Of a stretch of DNA of 48,590 nt, positions 15,920 through 24,258 are shown piece after piece. A program made the translations under genes and the position numbers. How positions within the stretch are numbered: position 1 is the stretch's first letter; every line of letters starts with the position of its first letter. The stretch comes from Anaerolineales bacterium (GTDB taxonomy: Bacteria > Chloroflexota > Anaerolineae > Anaerolineales > Villigracilaceae). The stretch is from positions 1 to 48,590 of the forward strand of contig JAUQXA010000057.1 in the NCBI GenBank assembly GCA_030834895.1, in the 5' to 3' direction. The notes under the pieces are model-generated. The model did no database searches, had not been told where the DNA came from, and worked only from the letters and a program-made list of their open reading frames with translations.

Positions 15920-18097
15920 CTATTGCGGGGTGGAAGTCGGTGTTGCGGTTGTTGTAGAGGTAGTGGTTGGAATGACGATACCCGTCGTTGCGGTGGGGGT
16001 TGGTGTCGGAGTTTGGGTTTGAGTCTGCGTGGCAGTTGGGCCTTGTGTAGCTGTGGGTGTCGGCGTTGCGGTTGCAGGTACAGACGTACTTGTGGGTGTC
16101 GGCGTGGCGGTGGGAGCCGATTGTGATCCAGCCGCATTGTAAATGATGGGCGCCACCCAAAGCGCGCGATCACCCACCGGCGAACCGGTGGAACTTACAC
16201 TGAGAATGAATTTGACGTCCTGACCAACCAACGGACTAAGGTCAATATCGGCTGTGTAATACTGTCCCGGCACTTCCTTGCGCTCCACAAATGCCCAGAA
16301 GGTCTGGATATTGGAACTGCCCACCAGCGCATAATCGAGGCGGAAGACAACATAACAGGAAGCGGGCGCATTACCTTCGCAGTTGACAATGGTGCGGAAT
16401 TTATCACCGCTCTTTACCTTGTAAGCGGGATAAATACCCTGAATATATCCATTGTTGATGTTCTGCGGGTAAGTCACCAAACCCGTGCGGTTGTCGTTCA
16501 CGCCATTCTCCAGCCGTGACGGATTGGCAATTAAAACAAAACCATTTGCGTTACCATCAGTTCCGGGACAGGGCTGTTGTCCCGCTCCGCTGAACCATGT
16601 CGCTGCGCAGACATTTGCAACAAAATCATAAACGGTGCCGGCAATTGGAGTGGCGGGCGTAACAGGTGTGCCTGGTGTGACGGTGGGAGGAACGGTCCCT
16701 GTGCCCGTCACTTTGATCTCAACCCAGAAGGATTTCGTCCCCGCAGAACCAATACCGAATGGGATACCACTGCTATTCTTCAGTTTCCAATAACCGCGAT
16801 ACGTGCCCGCTGTGCCCGGTGAAGTCAACGAGATGGTGATATCCACAGTCTGCCCCGGAGCCACAGAGGTTGGGATCACCGCGGAATCGGGTCCGCCCAT
16901 CTTTTCACCCGAATCAAAGATCAAGCTGTAGTTCGACCATGTGCAGGTACCCACGTTCTTCAGACGCCAGGTCTTACTGAAAGCAATGCCCGGTGCGAAA
17001 CCTGTCCCATCCGGCACGGTGACATCGGAAATGAACTGTGCGCGGTCACAGGCAGATGGGATTGGAGTGGCAGACTTGGTCGCGGTGGGAGTCGGCGGTG
17101 TGCCGGTCACGGTCGGGGTGTAAGTGGGTGTTGCCACTGTACCACCCGGGCGGGAAATAACCGGATTCACCCACAAGGCGCGGTCACCTGTCGGTGAGCC
17201 GTAGGCTGAAATGACCAGGATGAACTTTACATCCTGTCCAGCCAGTGAATCCAGGTTGAGGTTGGCGTTATAGCTCAAACCTTCATATCTTTCGCGGAAG
17301 GTCCAGAAGGTTCTGACTGCGCCGGAGCCGATCTGATAATCGAGGCGATAAGCCACATAACAAGTGGTCGAGCCGTATTCGCAGCCGATGGTTGCCTGGA
17401 AGCGGTCACCGCGTTCCACACGAAATGCAGGGTAAGCAGCCTGGATGTAACCGTTGGTTACATTATTAGGTGCAAAGAGCAAACCTGCTTGTGCAGATTC
17501 AATCCCATTCTCGAGCTTGGGTTTATCCCGCTTCAGGGAAAAGCCACTTGCATTACCGTCCGTTCCGGGGAAGCCCAAAGAACCTGCGCCACTTGTCCAA
17601 GTGGCGGATGCGGCATTGGCAGTAAAGTCGTAGCCTGTGCCGGCAGAACCAGCGACGTAAATTTCAACCCAGAAGGACCTGTTTGCGGTCGATCCAATGC
17701 CAAACAAGCCACCTGAATTGCTCTTGAACTTGTAATATCCAAAATAGTGGCCGGCAGAACTGGGTGCGGTCATGTCCACGGTGATGTCCACCGTCTGGCC
17801 GGGATTTACAGTGGTCCCCAAACCGGATGAAGATGGCGCGCCCATCCGCTCGCCGCTGTCAAAAATCAACGAAACATCGTTGGTATTCCATGCGCAGGAG
17901 CCGATGTTCTTGATGCGCCAGGTTTTCTTGAAGGCGGTATTCGCCGCAAAATTCGTGCCATCAGGGACGGTCACATCGGCGATAAACTGCGCCCAATAAC
18001 ACGTTGCAGCGTGAGCCGTCTGGATGGATGCGGGCGCGAGGGACAGCATCAAAGCGAGTAAGAGCAAGGCGGTGGCGAACTTTGATACAAATTTCAT
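15920..18097 (-). CDS. Large secreted protein with two NBR1-type Ig-like domains and a Thr/Pro tail
   Basis: A 725-residue secreted protein with an internal duplication. Signal peptide (about residues 1-30, ending AHA), then an NBR1-like Ig domain (YWAQFIADVTVPDGTNF, KKTWRIKNIGSCAWN, NPGQTVDITVDM, SFWVEIYV), then a beta-sandwich-like domain (GTDGNASGF, NGYIQAAYPAFRV, GDRFQATIGCE, VKFILVIS, GDRALWVNP). After a Thr/Pro linker both domains repeat with similar sequence (VPDGTGFAPG, KTWRLKNVGTCTW, and GTDGNANGF, NGYIQGIYPAYKV). A long TPTPTATP-like tail ends the protein. The start at 18097 is chosen for its GGAGGAA site. Such domains are common in Chloroflexi surface proteins; adhesion or glycan binding is a guess. 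Confidence 0.85.
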   Translation of the reverse strand: MKFVSKFATALLLLALMLSLAPASIQTAHAATCYWAQFIADVTVPDGTNFAANTAFKKTWRIKNIGSCAWNTNDVSLIFDSGERMGAPSSSGLGTTVNPGQTVDITVDMTAPSSAGHYFGYYKFKSNSGGLFGIGSTANRSFWVEIYVAGSAGTGYDFTANAASATWTSGAGSLGFPGTDGNASGFSLKRDKPKLENGIESAQAGLLFAPNNVTNGYIQAAYPAFRVERGDRFQATIGCEYGSTTCYVAYRLDYQIGSGAVRTFWTFRERYEGLSYNANLNLDSLAGQDVKFILVISAYGSPTGDRALWVNPVISRPGGTVATPTYTPTVTGTPPTPTATKSATPIPSACDRAQFISDVTVPDGTGFAPGIAFSKTWRLKNVGTCTWSNYSLIFDSGEKMGGPDSAVIPTSVAPGQTVDITISLTSPGTAGTYRGYWKLKNSSGIPFGIGSAGTKSFWVEIKVTGTGTVPPTVTPGTPVTPATPIAGTVYDFVANVCAATWFSGAGQQPCPGTDGNANGFVLIANPSRLENGVNDNRTGLVTYPQNINNGYIQGIYPAYKVKSGDKFRTIVNCEGNAPASCYVVFRLDYALVGSSNIQTFWAFVERKEVPGQYYTADIDLSPLVGQDVKFILSVSSTGSPVGDRALWVAPIIYNAAGSQSAPTATPTPTSTSVPATATPTPTATQGPTATQTQTQTPTPTPTATTGIVIPTTTSTTTATPTSTPQ

Positions 18098-18257
18098 TTC
18101 TTCCTCCATCTAACTAATCAAATGCTAAATAATGACGGCGGCGAATCCAAAAAAGTTCCTGTTGACTATACGCCGTCTCTAGTATAACTTTTCTTAAGAG
18201 AATGTTCAATATTATTAATAGGGCAATTTCATGACTCTTTTTTCCTGTGTTGGAACA

Positions 18258-18294
18258 GACCCTAAAGGTTTTGGAAACCTTTAGGGTCTATAAT
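18258..18294 (+). promoter_or_regulatory. dinB promoter with 14-bp-arm palindrome
   Basis: A perfect palindrome, arms GACCCTAAAGGTTT (18258-18271) and AAACCTTTAGGGTC (18275-18288), directly abuts a consensus -10 box TATAAT (18289-18294). The ATG of dinB begins 7 bases after the -10 box and no ribosome binding site precedes it, so the mRNA is probably leaderless. The palindrome could be a repressor site of the damage response or a repetitive element. Confidence 0.6.
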
Positions 18295-18300
18295 TGCACC

Positions 18301-19482
18301 ATGCCCCGCACCATCCTGCACGTTGACCTGGATGCCTTCTTCTGTTCGGTGGAGGAAAACGAGAACCCCGCCCTGCGTGGCAAGCCGTTTGCCGTGGGAG
18401 GAAAACCCAATGAACGCGGTGTGGTTGCATCTTGTTCCTACGCGGCACGCGCATTCGGTGTGCGCAGCGCCATGCCCATGTTGCGCGCTGTGCAGATTTG
18501 CAGGGAGTTGATTATCGTCCCAGGCCGTCATCATCTTTATGGTGAAGTCTCCGAAAAAGTGATGGAAAAACTTCACAATTTGACGGGACTGGTCGAGCAG
18601 ATTTCCATCGACGAAGCCTTTCTCGACATCTCGGACATGAGCGGACCCGTCGAGCGGATCGCACGCGACCTTCAAGCTGGGATAAAAAACGATTTGCATT
18701 TACCCAGCTCAATTGGAATTGCATCGAACAAACTGGTAGCGAAGATTGCAAACGAGGTCGGCAAGAAGTCTGGCAAGAAGAAGAACGAACCTCCATTCGG
18801 CTTGACCATCGTCCCCGCGGGCGAAGAGGCAAAGTTCCTCGCTCCCCTGCCAGCGGATATGCTCTGGGGAGTTGGTCCAAAAACCTCCGCGCGATTAACT
18901 GAGTTGGGCATTCACACCATCGGAGACATCGCACGCTGGAACCAGAAAGACCTAGTCAATCTCTTCGGCGAAAACGGACGCGACCTGTGGCAGCACGCCA
19001 ACGGCATAGACAACCGCCCTGTAACCACCGAGTCGGAAACCAAATCTGTTAGCCAGGAAACAACCTTCAGCGTGGATGTCCACGACGAGAAGACTCTCGA
19101 AAAGACCCTGCGCGAACAAGCGCGCGAAGTGGCTCGTCAACTGCGGAAGAACGACCTCGCTGGAAAAACCGTCAAGTTGAAAATCCGCTGGCCGGACTTC
19201 ACCACCCTCACCCGCCAGAGCACGCTGCCAACATCCACAGACAACGAGGATGAGATTTTCCACACAGCCGTCAAACTGATGAAAACCGTCCGCAAGCAGA
19301 ATCAGCCCGTGAGGTTGATTGGGGTCGGCGTCAGTGGAATCGGGGAGCCGATTCGCCAGCTCAGTCTGTGGGATGTGGGAGGGGGCAGTGAAAAGTCCCG
19401 CAAGTTGCAGGAAGTAATTGATGAGTTACAGGAAAAGTATGGAAGGAACGTCATCAAACACGGAGATGATTTGATCGAGTAA
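18301..19482 (+). CDS. dinB: DNA polymerase IV (Y-family translesion polymerase)
   Basis: A 393-residue Y-family polymerase that copies past damaged bases. Motif I HVDLDAFFCSVEE (residues 7-19) and the catalytic SIDEAFLDIS (about 102-111) supply the three metal-binding acids. Thumb (helix-hairpin-helix ADMLWGVGPKTSARLTELGI) and little finger (RLIGVGVSGI) domains follow. No C-terminal beta-clamp box is obvious beyond the QLSLW motif (about residue 355), which fits a clamp-binding peptide. The start at 18301 gives the usual N-terminus. Located at the head of the gene group that may handle DNA-damaging chemicals. Confidence 0.94.
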   Translation: MPRTILHVDLDAFFCSVEENENPALRGKPFAVGGKPNERGVVASCSYAARAFGVRSAMPMLRAVQICRELIIVPGRHHLYGEVSEKVMEKLHNLTGLVEQISIDEAFLDISDMSGPVERIARDLQAGIKNDLHLPSSIGIASNKLVAKIANEVGKKSGKKKNEPPFGLTIVPAGEEAKFLAPLPADMLWGVGPKTSARLTELGIHTIGDIARWNQKDLVNLFGENGRDLWQHANGIDNRPVTTESETKSVSQETTFSVDVHDEKTLEKTLREQAREVARQLRKNDLAGKTVKLKIRWPDFTTLTRQSTLPTSTDNEDEIFHTAVKLMKTVRKQNQPVRLIGVGVSGIGEPIRQLSLWDVGGGSEKSRKLQEVIDELQEKYGRNVIKHGDDLIE

Positions 19483-19485
19483 GCG

Positions 19486-19514
19486 CTCAATCGAGGGCTT
19501 AGCCCCCGATTGAG
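19486..19514. terminator. Terminator after dinB
   Basis: Arms CTCAATCGAGGGCT and AGCCCCCGATTGAG form a 14-bp stem with one A-C mismatch and a very short loop, beginning 3 bases after the dinB stop. There is no clear T-run, so its strength is uncertain. Confidence 0.5.
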
Positions 19515-19545
19515 TGGATGATTGCAAAAAACTGTTCGAAAATCG

Positions 19546-19584
19546 AAGCCTCATATATGTCATAATTTGACATATATGAGGCTT
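19546..19584 (+). promoter_or_regulatory. Long palindromic operator before the WYL regulator gene
   Basis: Perfect 17-bp arms AAGCCTCATATATGTCA (19546-19562) and TGACATATATGAGGCTT (19568-19584) around 5 bases. A -10-like TATACT (19584-19589) lies at its right edge and the gene starts 23 bases later. The position suggests autoregulation by the WYL protein. A hairpin terminator is less likely because no T-run follows. Confidence 0.65.
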
Positions 19585-19607
19585 ATACTTTTCAAGGATG
19601 TGACACA

Positions 19608-20564
19608 ATGAACAACACCGCCACCCGACTGATTACCCTGATCTTCCTCCTCCAAAACCAGCCGAACCAGAAGGCTTCGGAACTGGCGGAGAAGCTCGGC
19701 GTTTCGCTGCGGACCGTCCACCGCTATTTCGACATGCTGGAGGAGATGGGCATTCCGCTCTACGCCGAGCGCGGACCGTATGGTGGGTTCTCCCTCGTGC
19801 GCGGGTACAAGATGCCGCCGCTGGTCTTCACGCTGGAAGAGGCGGTAGCGTTGGTGCTGGGCACGGGGATGGTGGAGGAAATGTGGGGCGAGTTGTATCG
19901 CGAGTCGGCGCGCGGGGCGCTGGCAAAGCTGGAGAACCTGCTGCCCGAGGAACAAGTCCGCGAGGTGGCTTGGGCGCGGAACTCGCTAGTGGCAACAGGA
20001 ATGAACCGTTCGGATATCAAGGCATTGACCCCGACACTGGAGAAACTGCGTCGCGCCATCCGCGAACACCGCAGCCTGGAGATGAAGTACCAAAGCAACC
20101 AGGTACCCCACCCCACCCAGCGCGGACTCGAACCGTACGCGCTGGTCCACCGTTGGGGTTGGTGGTACGTCGTCGGGTTCTGCCAGCTTCGGGGCGAAGT
20201 CCGCACCTTTCGGGTTGATCGAATCGCGGAGGTCAGCTTGTCCGACGCCACGTTCAGCGTCCCGCCTGAGTTCGATCTGCAAGCCCACTTGAAGAATGAA
20301 TTCCAAGCCCAGCCGCAGATCAAAGCCAGACTGAAAGTGGATGCCGACGCGACCTGGCTCTTCAAAGGAAATCATTCCTACTGGGAAAATGTGGAAGAGC
20401 AAGCGGATGGATCGTTAATCGTCAGCTTTTCCGCGCCCGCGCTGGAATGGGCAGCCAGCACCGCGCTGGCGTACGGTCCAGCCGTCGAGGTGTTGGAGCC
20501 GCCCGAACTGCGCCGCATCGTGGCGGAGTGGTTGCAGGTCACAGCCGCAAAATATCAAAAATAA
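19608..20564 (+). CDS. WYL-domain transcriptional regulator (YafY type)
   Basis: A 318-residue regulator. An N-terminal HTH_11 winged helix (ASELAEKLGVSLRTVHRYFD, about residues 23-42) is followed by the WYL sensor domain (PYALVHRWGWWYVVGFCQLRG and FRVDRIAEV, about 175-215) and the C-terminal WCX extension. WYL proteins sense nucleic-acid signals (single-stranded DNA in DriD/PafBC-type regulators) or small ligands, so a damage-responsive role is reasonable. It heads a run of closely spaced plus-strand genes, the first only 9 bases after its stop, and is preceded by a long palindrome that may be its own operator. Confidence 0.88.
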   Translation: MNNTATRLITLIFLLQNQPNQKASELAEKLGVSLRTVHRYFDMLEEMGIPLYAERGPYGGFSLVRGYKMPPLVFTLEEAVALVLGTGMVEEMWGELYRESARGALAKLENLLPEEQVREVAWARNSLVATGMNRSDIKALTPTLEKLRRAIREHRSLEMKYQSNQVPHPTQRGLEPYALVHRWGWWYVVGFCQLRGEVRTFRVDRIAEVSLSDATFSVPPEFDLQAHLKNEFQAQPQIKARLKVDADATWLFKGNHSYWENVEEQADGSLIVSFSAPALEWAASTALAYGPAVEVLEPPELRRIVAEWLQVTAAKYQK

Positions 20565-20573
20565 GGAAACGAA

Positions 20574-21170
20574 ATGCTCAAAGTTGACCATCGTAAGACA
20601 TTGAAACATCTCTATCATCCTTCGAGCAAGAATCCCACTCTGGTGGATGTGCCGCCGATGAACTTCCTTCTCATGGATGGAAAAGGCAAGCCAGACGGAA
20701 GCGGATTCCAACAAGCCGCCAGCGCACTCTTCCCTTTGGCATACACGCTCAAATGGATGGTGCGGTTGGAAAGCGATATTGACTTCCACGTCATGCCGAT
20801 GGAAGTGCAGTGGAAAGTGAACCGCGAGGCAAAGGAATTCAAGTGGACGATGATGCTGATGCAGCCCGAATACGTCACCCCTGAACTGGTGGATGCGGCT
20901 CGTCAAAAGGCGCTGTCCAAAGTGGAGCCGTTCCTGCTCGAACAGGTGCGCTTCGAGTCTGTGACCGAAGGCATGTGCGTGCAGTTCCCACATGTCGGCG
21001 CCTACGAAGGAATGGACGCGGCAATGGAAAAGATCATTGCGTTCGCCGAAGCGCAGGGCCATGAAATCCCAAAGCACAACGCCCATGACATCTACTTGAA
21101 CGACATCCGCAAGACCAAGCCTGAGAATTTGAAAGCCGTGATGCGGTTTGCAGTTGTTCCAAAGAATTGA
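20574..21170 (+). CDS. GyrI-like domain protein, cyclopropanoid-hydrolase family (copy 1)
   Basis: A 198-residue GyrI-like protein. Family landmarks: KTLKHLYHPSSKNPTLVDVP at the start, the LFPLAYTLKWM helix (about residues 52-62), the strand MEVQWKV, the segment WTMMLMQPEYVTPELV (about 87-102), VQFPHVGAYE (about 140) and the C-terminal HDIYLNDIRKTKPENLKAV. This stand-alone GyrI-like family includes enzymes shown to hydrolyse cyclopropane-bearing genotoxins such as yatakemycin-type compounds. A homologue with the same architecture lies at 26697. It begins 9 bases after the WYL gene with a GGAAACGA site, so it is in that operon. Substrate unproven. Confidence 0.85.
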   Translation: MLKVDHRKTLKHLYHPSSKNPTLVDVPPMNFLLMDGKGKPDGSGFQQAASALFPLAYTLKWMVRLESDIDFHVMPMEVQWKVNREAKEFKWTMMLMQPEYVTPELVDAARQKALSKVEPFLLEQVRFESVTEGMCVQFPHVGAYEGMDAAMEKIIAFAEAQGHEIPKHNAHDIYLNDIRKTKPENLKAVMRFAVVPKN

Positions 21171-21183
21171 AGGAGCATACCTC

Positions 21184-22158
21184 ATGAACTCACAAACCAT
21201 CGAATGGCTGCTGGAAGGCGACGCATGGATTCAATACCGAACGCGGGTTGACCTGCTTGGGCAAACGGAGGCTGACCCGCAAGTCCGCGCCGCACGCAAG
21301 GCGATGCTGGCTGACCCGAAAATCCAATCCCTGCTGGCGGAGTTGAACGATTGGCCGGGCGCTGTGCTGAACAGTCACAAGTCGGCAAGCCAGCCATTTC
21401 ATAAACTGGCATTCATCGCGGACTTGGGACTCGACGTCAGCGACGCGCCTATGAAGGCAATCGCCAAGAAAGTAATGTCGCATCAATCGGAGCAGGGTCC
21501 CTTCCAACTGACCACAAATGTCCCAACCCACTTCGGCGGCAGTGGAAAAGATACATGGGCATGGGCGTTGTGCGACGCGCCGATTCTGGTGTCCGCACTG
21601 GTCAAGATGGGGTTGGGTGAAGATAAGCGCGTGCAGGCTGCCGTTCAATATCTCGATGGGCTGGTCCGCGATAACGGCTTTCCCTGCGCTGTCTCGCCTG
21701 AACTCGGCAAGTTCCGCGGACCTGGTCGCAAGGAAGACCCCTGTCCGTTTGCAACATTGGCGATGTTGAAAGTGATCTCGCGTGTGCCTGAACTGCGGGA
21801 AGGCAAGTCCGCAAAGATCGGCGTGGAGACTTTGCTTTCACTTTGGGAAAACAGCAAAGAACAGCATCCCTACATCTTTTACATGGGAACAGACTTCCGC
21901 AAGCTGAAAGCGCCAATGTTCTGGTATGACATCCTGCACGTGCTGGATATTTTGAGCCAGTTCAAATGGGCGCGGAAGGACAAACGCTTCAAGGACATGC
22001 TCGGCATCTTCCAAACCAAAGCAGACAACGATGGACAGTACACACCCGAATCCATTTGGACGGCTTGGAAAGATTGGGACTTCAGCCAAAAGAAAGTCCC
22101 ATCCAGAGGGCTGACGCTGTTCATAGAACGAATCTTGAAAAGAAACAAGACTAAATAA
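21184..22158 (+). CDS. Alpha/alpha-toroid (squalene-cyclase-like) protein of unknown function
   Basis: A 324-residue soluble protein with a pattern of paired helices like the prenyltransferase/squalene-cyclase toroid fold: VQAAVQYLDGLVRDNGFPCAV, FATLAMLKVISRVPEL and FWYDILHVLDILSQF. The N-terminus EWLLEGDAWIQYRTRVDLLG is a recognisable start for this uncharacterised group. It lacks the DxDD motif of class II cyclases, so it is not expected to cyclise terpenes. The start at 21184 has AGGAG upstream. It sits between the GyrI-like gene and the BtrH-like gene with 13-base gaps, hence probably co-transcribed. Confidence 0.7.
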   Translation: MNSQTIEWLLEGDAWIQYRTRVDLLGQTEADPQVRAARKAMLADPKIQSLLAELNDWPGAVLNSHKSASQPFHKLAFIADLGLDVSDAPMKAIAKKVMSHQSEQGPFQLTTNVPTHFGGSGKDTWAWALCDAPILVSALVKMGLGEDKRVQAAVQYLDGLVRDNGFPCAVSPELGKFRGPGRKEDPCPFATLAMLKVISRVPELREGKSAKIGVETLLSLWENSKEQHPYIFYMGTDFRKLKAPMFWYDILHVLDILSQFKWARKDKRFKDMLGIFQTKADNDGQYTPESIWTAWKDWDFSQKKVPSRGLTLFIERILKRNKTK

Positions 22159-22171
22159 AAGGAAAATAAAA

Positions 22172-23188
22172 ATGACCGTACAACCCCTCACCGGCTTCAA
22201 ATCTCTTACGACTCACCATTGCGTTACCGGCTCAATGCGTCACGTCTATGCCTTCAACGGCCATGACGTTAGCGAAGAACTTCTGCTCGGGCTGGGAGAA
22301 GGAGTTGGATTCATGTATTGGCAAGCCAAAGGACAACCACCCTTCCTAGGTGGACGCACATCCCCCAGTCCAAGTATGGAAGAAGTCGCCGGGCAGCGCA
22401 CCGGGGTGAAGATCGAAATTCATCGTACGGCAAGCAGCCGCAAGGCACGCCAGTCCCTGATCGGGATGCTGGCGGCCGGTCAACCGGTCATGGTCGGAGT
22501 TGACATGGGCTTCCTCCCCTACTTCGATTTTGGTGGAGAGGAATACCACTTCGGCGGACATGACGTCGTCGTCTGCGGATACGACGCGGCAACCGAACAG
22601 GTACTGATCGCCGAACGCGATGCTTTACACCCCGTCTCCATGACCGATCTCGAGAAGGCACGCGGCTCGACCTTCCAACCGTTCCCGCCCAAAAATGCCT
22701 GGTTCACGTTCGACTTCAGCAACTTTCATGTTCCGACTGCCGATGAAACCCACCTGGCAATTGCCAACCAAGCTACCCAGATGCTCAAACCACCGATTAG
22801 GAATATGGGCGTCAAGGGAATCCGCACGGCAGCCGAACGAATTCCGCGCTGGCACGAGCAAATAGGCTCAGAAGAAATCCGCTGGTCGCTGTTCAATACT
22901 TATATTCTCATCAGCGCGATTGGCGGCAGCGGCGGAGGTAATTTTCGTTATATGTTCAGCCGCTTCCTCTCTGAGGCCGCTATGATCACTGGTGAATCTC
23001 GTCTAATTGAAAGCGCCTCCGAATTCAAGCGCATCGGCGACGCCTGGGAATCGTTTGCTGATTGGGCCAAAACTTCCTCGGAAGCACCCGATCCAACACC
23101 TTGCCTTTCCAAGGCTGGCGAGCATCTAAATAACATCGCCGACCAGGAGCAAGCCACCTGGGATAGTTTGCGCAAGATCTATTCATAG
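22172..23188 (+). CDS. BtrH N-terminal/DUF4872 domain protein (cysteine-peptidase-like fold)
   Basis: A 338-residue protein resembling the BtrH N-terminal domain joined to DUF4872. The opening HHCVTGSMRHVYAFNGHDVSEELLLGLG places a Cys (residue 17) near an N-terminal helix as in papain-like and C39 folds. YHFGGHDVVVCGYD (about 126-139) supplies a candidate catalytic His and Asp. BtrH transfers an acyl group in butirosin synthesis; relatives outside such clusters are uncharacterised and may act on peptides or acyl carriers. It follows the toroid gene by 13 bases (AAAGGAAAAT site) and may act with it. Activity is inference. Confidence 0.75.
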   Translation: MTVQPLTGFKSLTTHHCVTGSMRHVYAFNGHDVSEELLLGLGEGVGFMYWQAKGQPPFLGGRTSPSPSMEEVAGQRTGVKIEIHRTASSRKARQSLIGMLAAGQPVMVGVDMGFLPYFDFGGEEYHFGGHDVVVCGYDAATEQVLIAERDALHPVSMTDLEKARGSTFQPFPPKNAWFTFDFSNFHVPTADETHLAIANQATQMLKPPIRNMGVKGIRTAAERIPRWHEQIGSEEIRWSLFNTYILISAIGGSGGGNFRYMFSRFLSEAAMITGESRLIESASEFKRIGDAWESFADWAKTSSEAPDPTPCLSKAGEHLNNIADQEQATWDSLRKIYS

Positions 23189-23198
23189 GAGCCATACG

Positions 23199-23738
23199 AT
23201 GTCCCCAAGCAGTCTTTTCGAAAGATTCTTTGCACACGATATAACTCTGGTAACCCCGCGCATCGTCGATTTGGAGGAACCGATCCAGATCATCGGCATG
23301 GGAGTCGATACAAACCTGAAGACTGTCTATCGCGACATTCCAGCATTGGGTCAACGGTTTGCGAAACAAAAGTCGCAAATCCCGAACAAGAAATCACCTT
23401 GGGGCTTTGCGGCGGTGAGCAAAGGATTCAATGAGGCGGCTGGGACCTTCACCTATTTCATGGGAGACCGCGTGACCACAACCGGGCAGGTCCCCGACGG
23501 GCTGGAAGCCTTCGAGATTCCAGTTGGGAAGTACGCGGTCTTTCCAATCCGCCCGAAGAACCGCTTCGGATGGCCAATCGCCATCGCAAGCGCCAAGAGA
23601 CATATTTACACAATCTGGCTGCCCAATTCCAACTACGAGCACGCGGGCGTCATCGACGATTTCGAATATCACGACGAGCGAAGCACACACAAGAGCAATC
23701 CTGAAATCGATTTTTACGTTGCCATAAAGGAAAAATAA
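23199..23738 (+). CDS. AraC effector-binding (GyrI/SHV) fold protein
   Basis: A 179-residue stand-alone effector-binding domain of the GyrI/SHV superfamily without a DNA-binding domain. Seen features: RIVDLEEPIQIIGMGVDT, the central IPALGQRF helix, WGFAAVS, FTYFMGDRV and the C-terminal FEYHDERSTHKSNPEIDFYVAI. Such domains bind drug-like ligands. It is third of the ligand-binding proteins in this cluster, co-directional and only 10 bases after the BtrH-like gene, with DUF3795 following 4 bases later. Its similarity to the two GyrI-like hydrolase homologues here is only at the fold level. Confidence 0.8.
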   Translation: MSPSSLFERFFAHDITLVTPRIVDLEEPIQIIGMGVDTNLKTVYRDIPALGQRFAKQKSQIPNKKSPWGFAAVSKGFNEAAGTFTYFMGDRVTTTGQVPDGLEAFEIPVGKYAVFPIRPKNRFGWPIAIASAKRHIYTIWLPNSNYEHAGVIDDFEYHDERSTHKSNPEIDFYVAIKEK

Positions 23739-23742
23739 ACCC

Positions 23743-24147
23743 ATGAACATGACATCCACCCTGATTGCTCCCTGCGGAATGAACTGCGGAACCTGCATGG
23801 CCTACCTGCGGGACAAGAACACCTGCCCTGGTTGCAGGGTGGAAGACCCCAATAAAGCCGTCAGCATCCTTAGGTGCAAAATCAAAAACTGCGAAGCACT
23901 TCAACAAGGGAATTTGAAGTTCTGCTTCGAGTGTGACAGTTTTCCCTGTGAAAGGGTCAAGCACATGGATAAAAGATATCGAACTCGATACAACATGAGC
24001 ACCATCGAGAATCTCGAAAATATACGGAAGCTTGGCATTCGACAATTTGTCGCAAACGAAAAAGTCCGCTGGGCTTGCCCGAATTGCGGAGGAACTATCT
24101 GCGTCCATAGGCAGGTTTGCTACGGGTGTGGAAGGAAATCGGAGTAG
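23743..24147 (+). CDS. DUF3795 Cys-rich protein (copy 1)
   Basis: A 134-residue protein with about a dozen and a half cysteines. The N-terminal half has the DUF3795 pattern APCGMNCGTCMAYLR, CPGCR, LRCKIKNC, FCFECDSFPC; the C-terminus has a separate zinc-ribbon-like CPNCGGTICVHRQVCYGCG. The spacing suggests two or more metal sites (zinc or iron-sulfur). Function unknown in the family. A paralogue with the same two-part layout lies at 29096. It ends just before a palindromic repeat at 24149. Confidence 0.85.
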   Translation: MNMTSTLIAPCGMNCGTCMAYLRDKNTCPGCRVEDPNKAVSILRCKIKNCEALQQGNLKFCFECDSFPCERVKHMDKRYRTRYNMSTIENLENIRKLGIRQFVANEKVRWACPNCGGTICVHRQVCYGCGRKSE

Positions 24148-24148
24148 G

Positions 24149-24236
24149 TGTCATGCTGAGCCGCTTTGCGGCGAAGCATCTCAATCATCAACACCCGAGA
24201 CTCTTCGGTCGCAAATATCGCTCCCTCAGAGTGACA
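24149..24236. repeat. Dispersed palindromic repeat element
   Basis: An 88-base intergenic element with imperfect inverted ends TGTCATGCTGAG (24149-24160) and CTCAGAGTGACA (24225-24236). Inside are CCGC-TTT-GCGG and GCGAAGCATCTC. The architecture resembles the element inside the helicase gene (33444-33529), and the ends resemble those at 29492-29663. It looks like a mini inverted-repeat or REP-type element. Confidence 0.65.
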
Positions 24237-24258
24237 TGGTACTAACAAGGAACAAAGA

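Noticed and set aside
15860..18109. Several plus-strand open frames rich in Gly, Cys and Arg opposite the Thr/Pro-coding tail
   Set aside because: They are antisense shadows of a low-complexity coding region.
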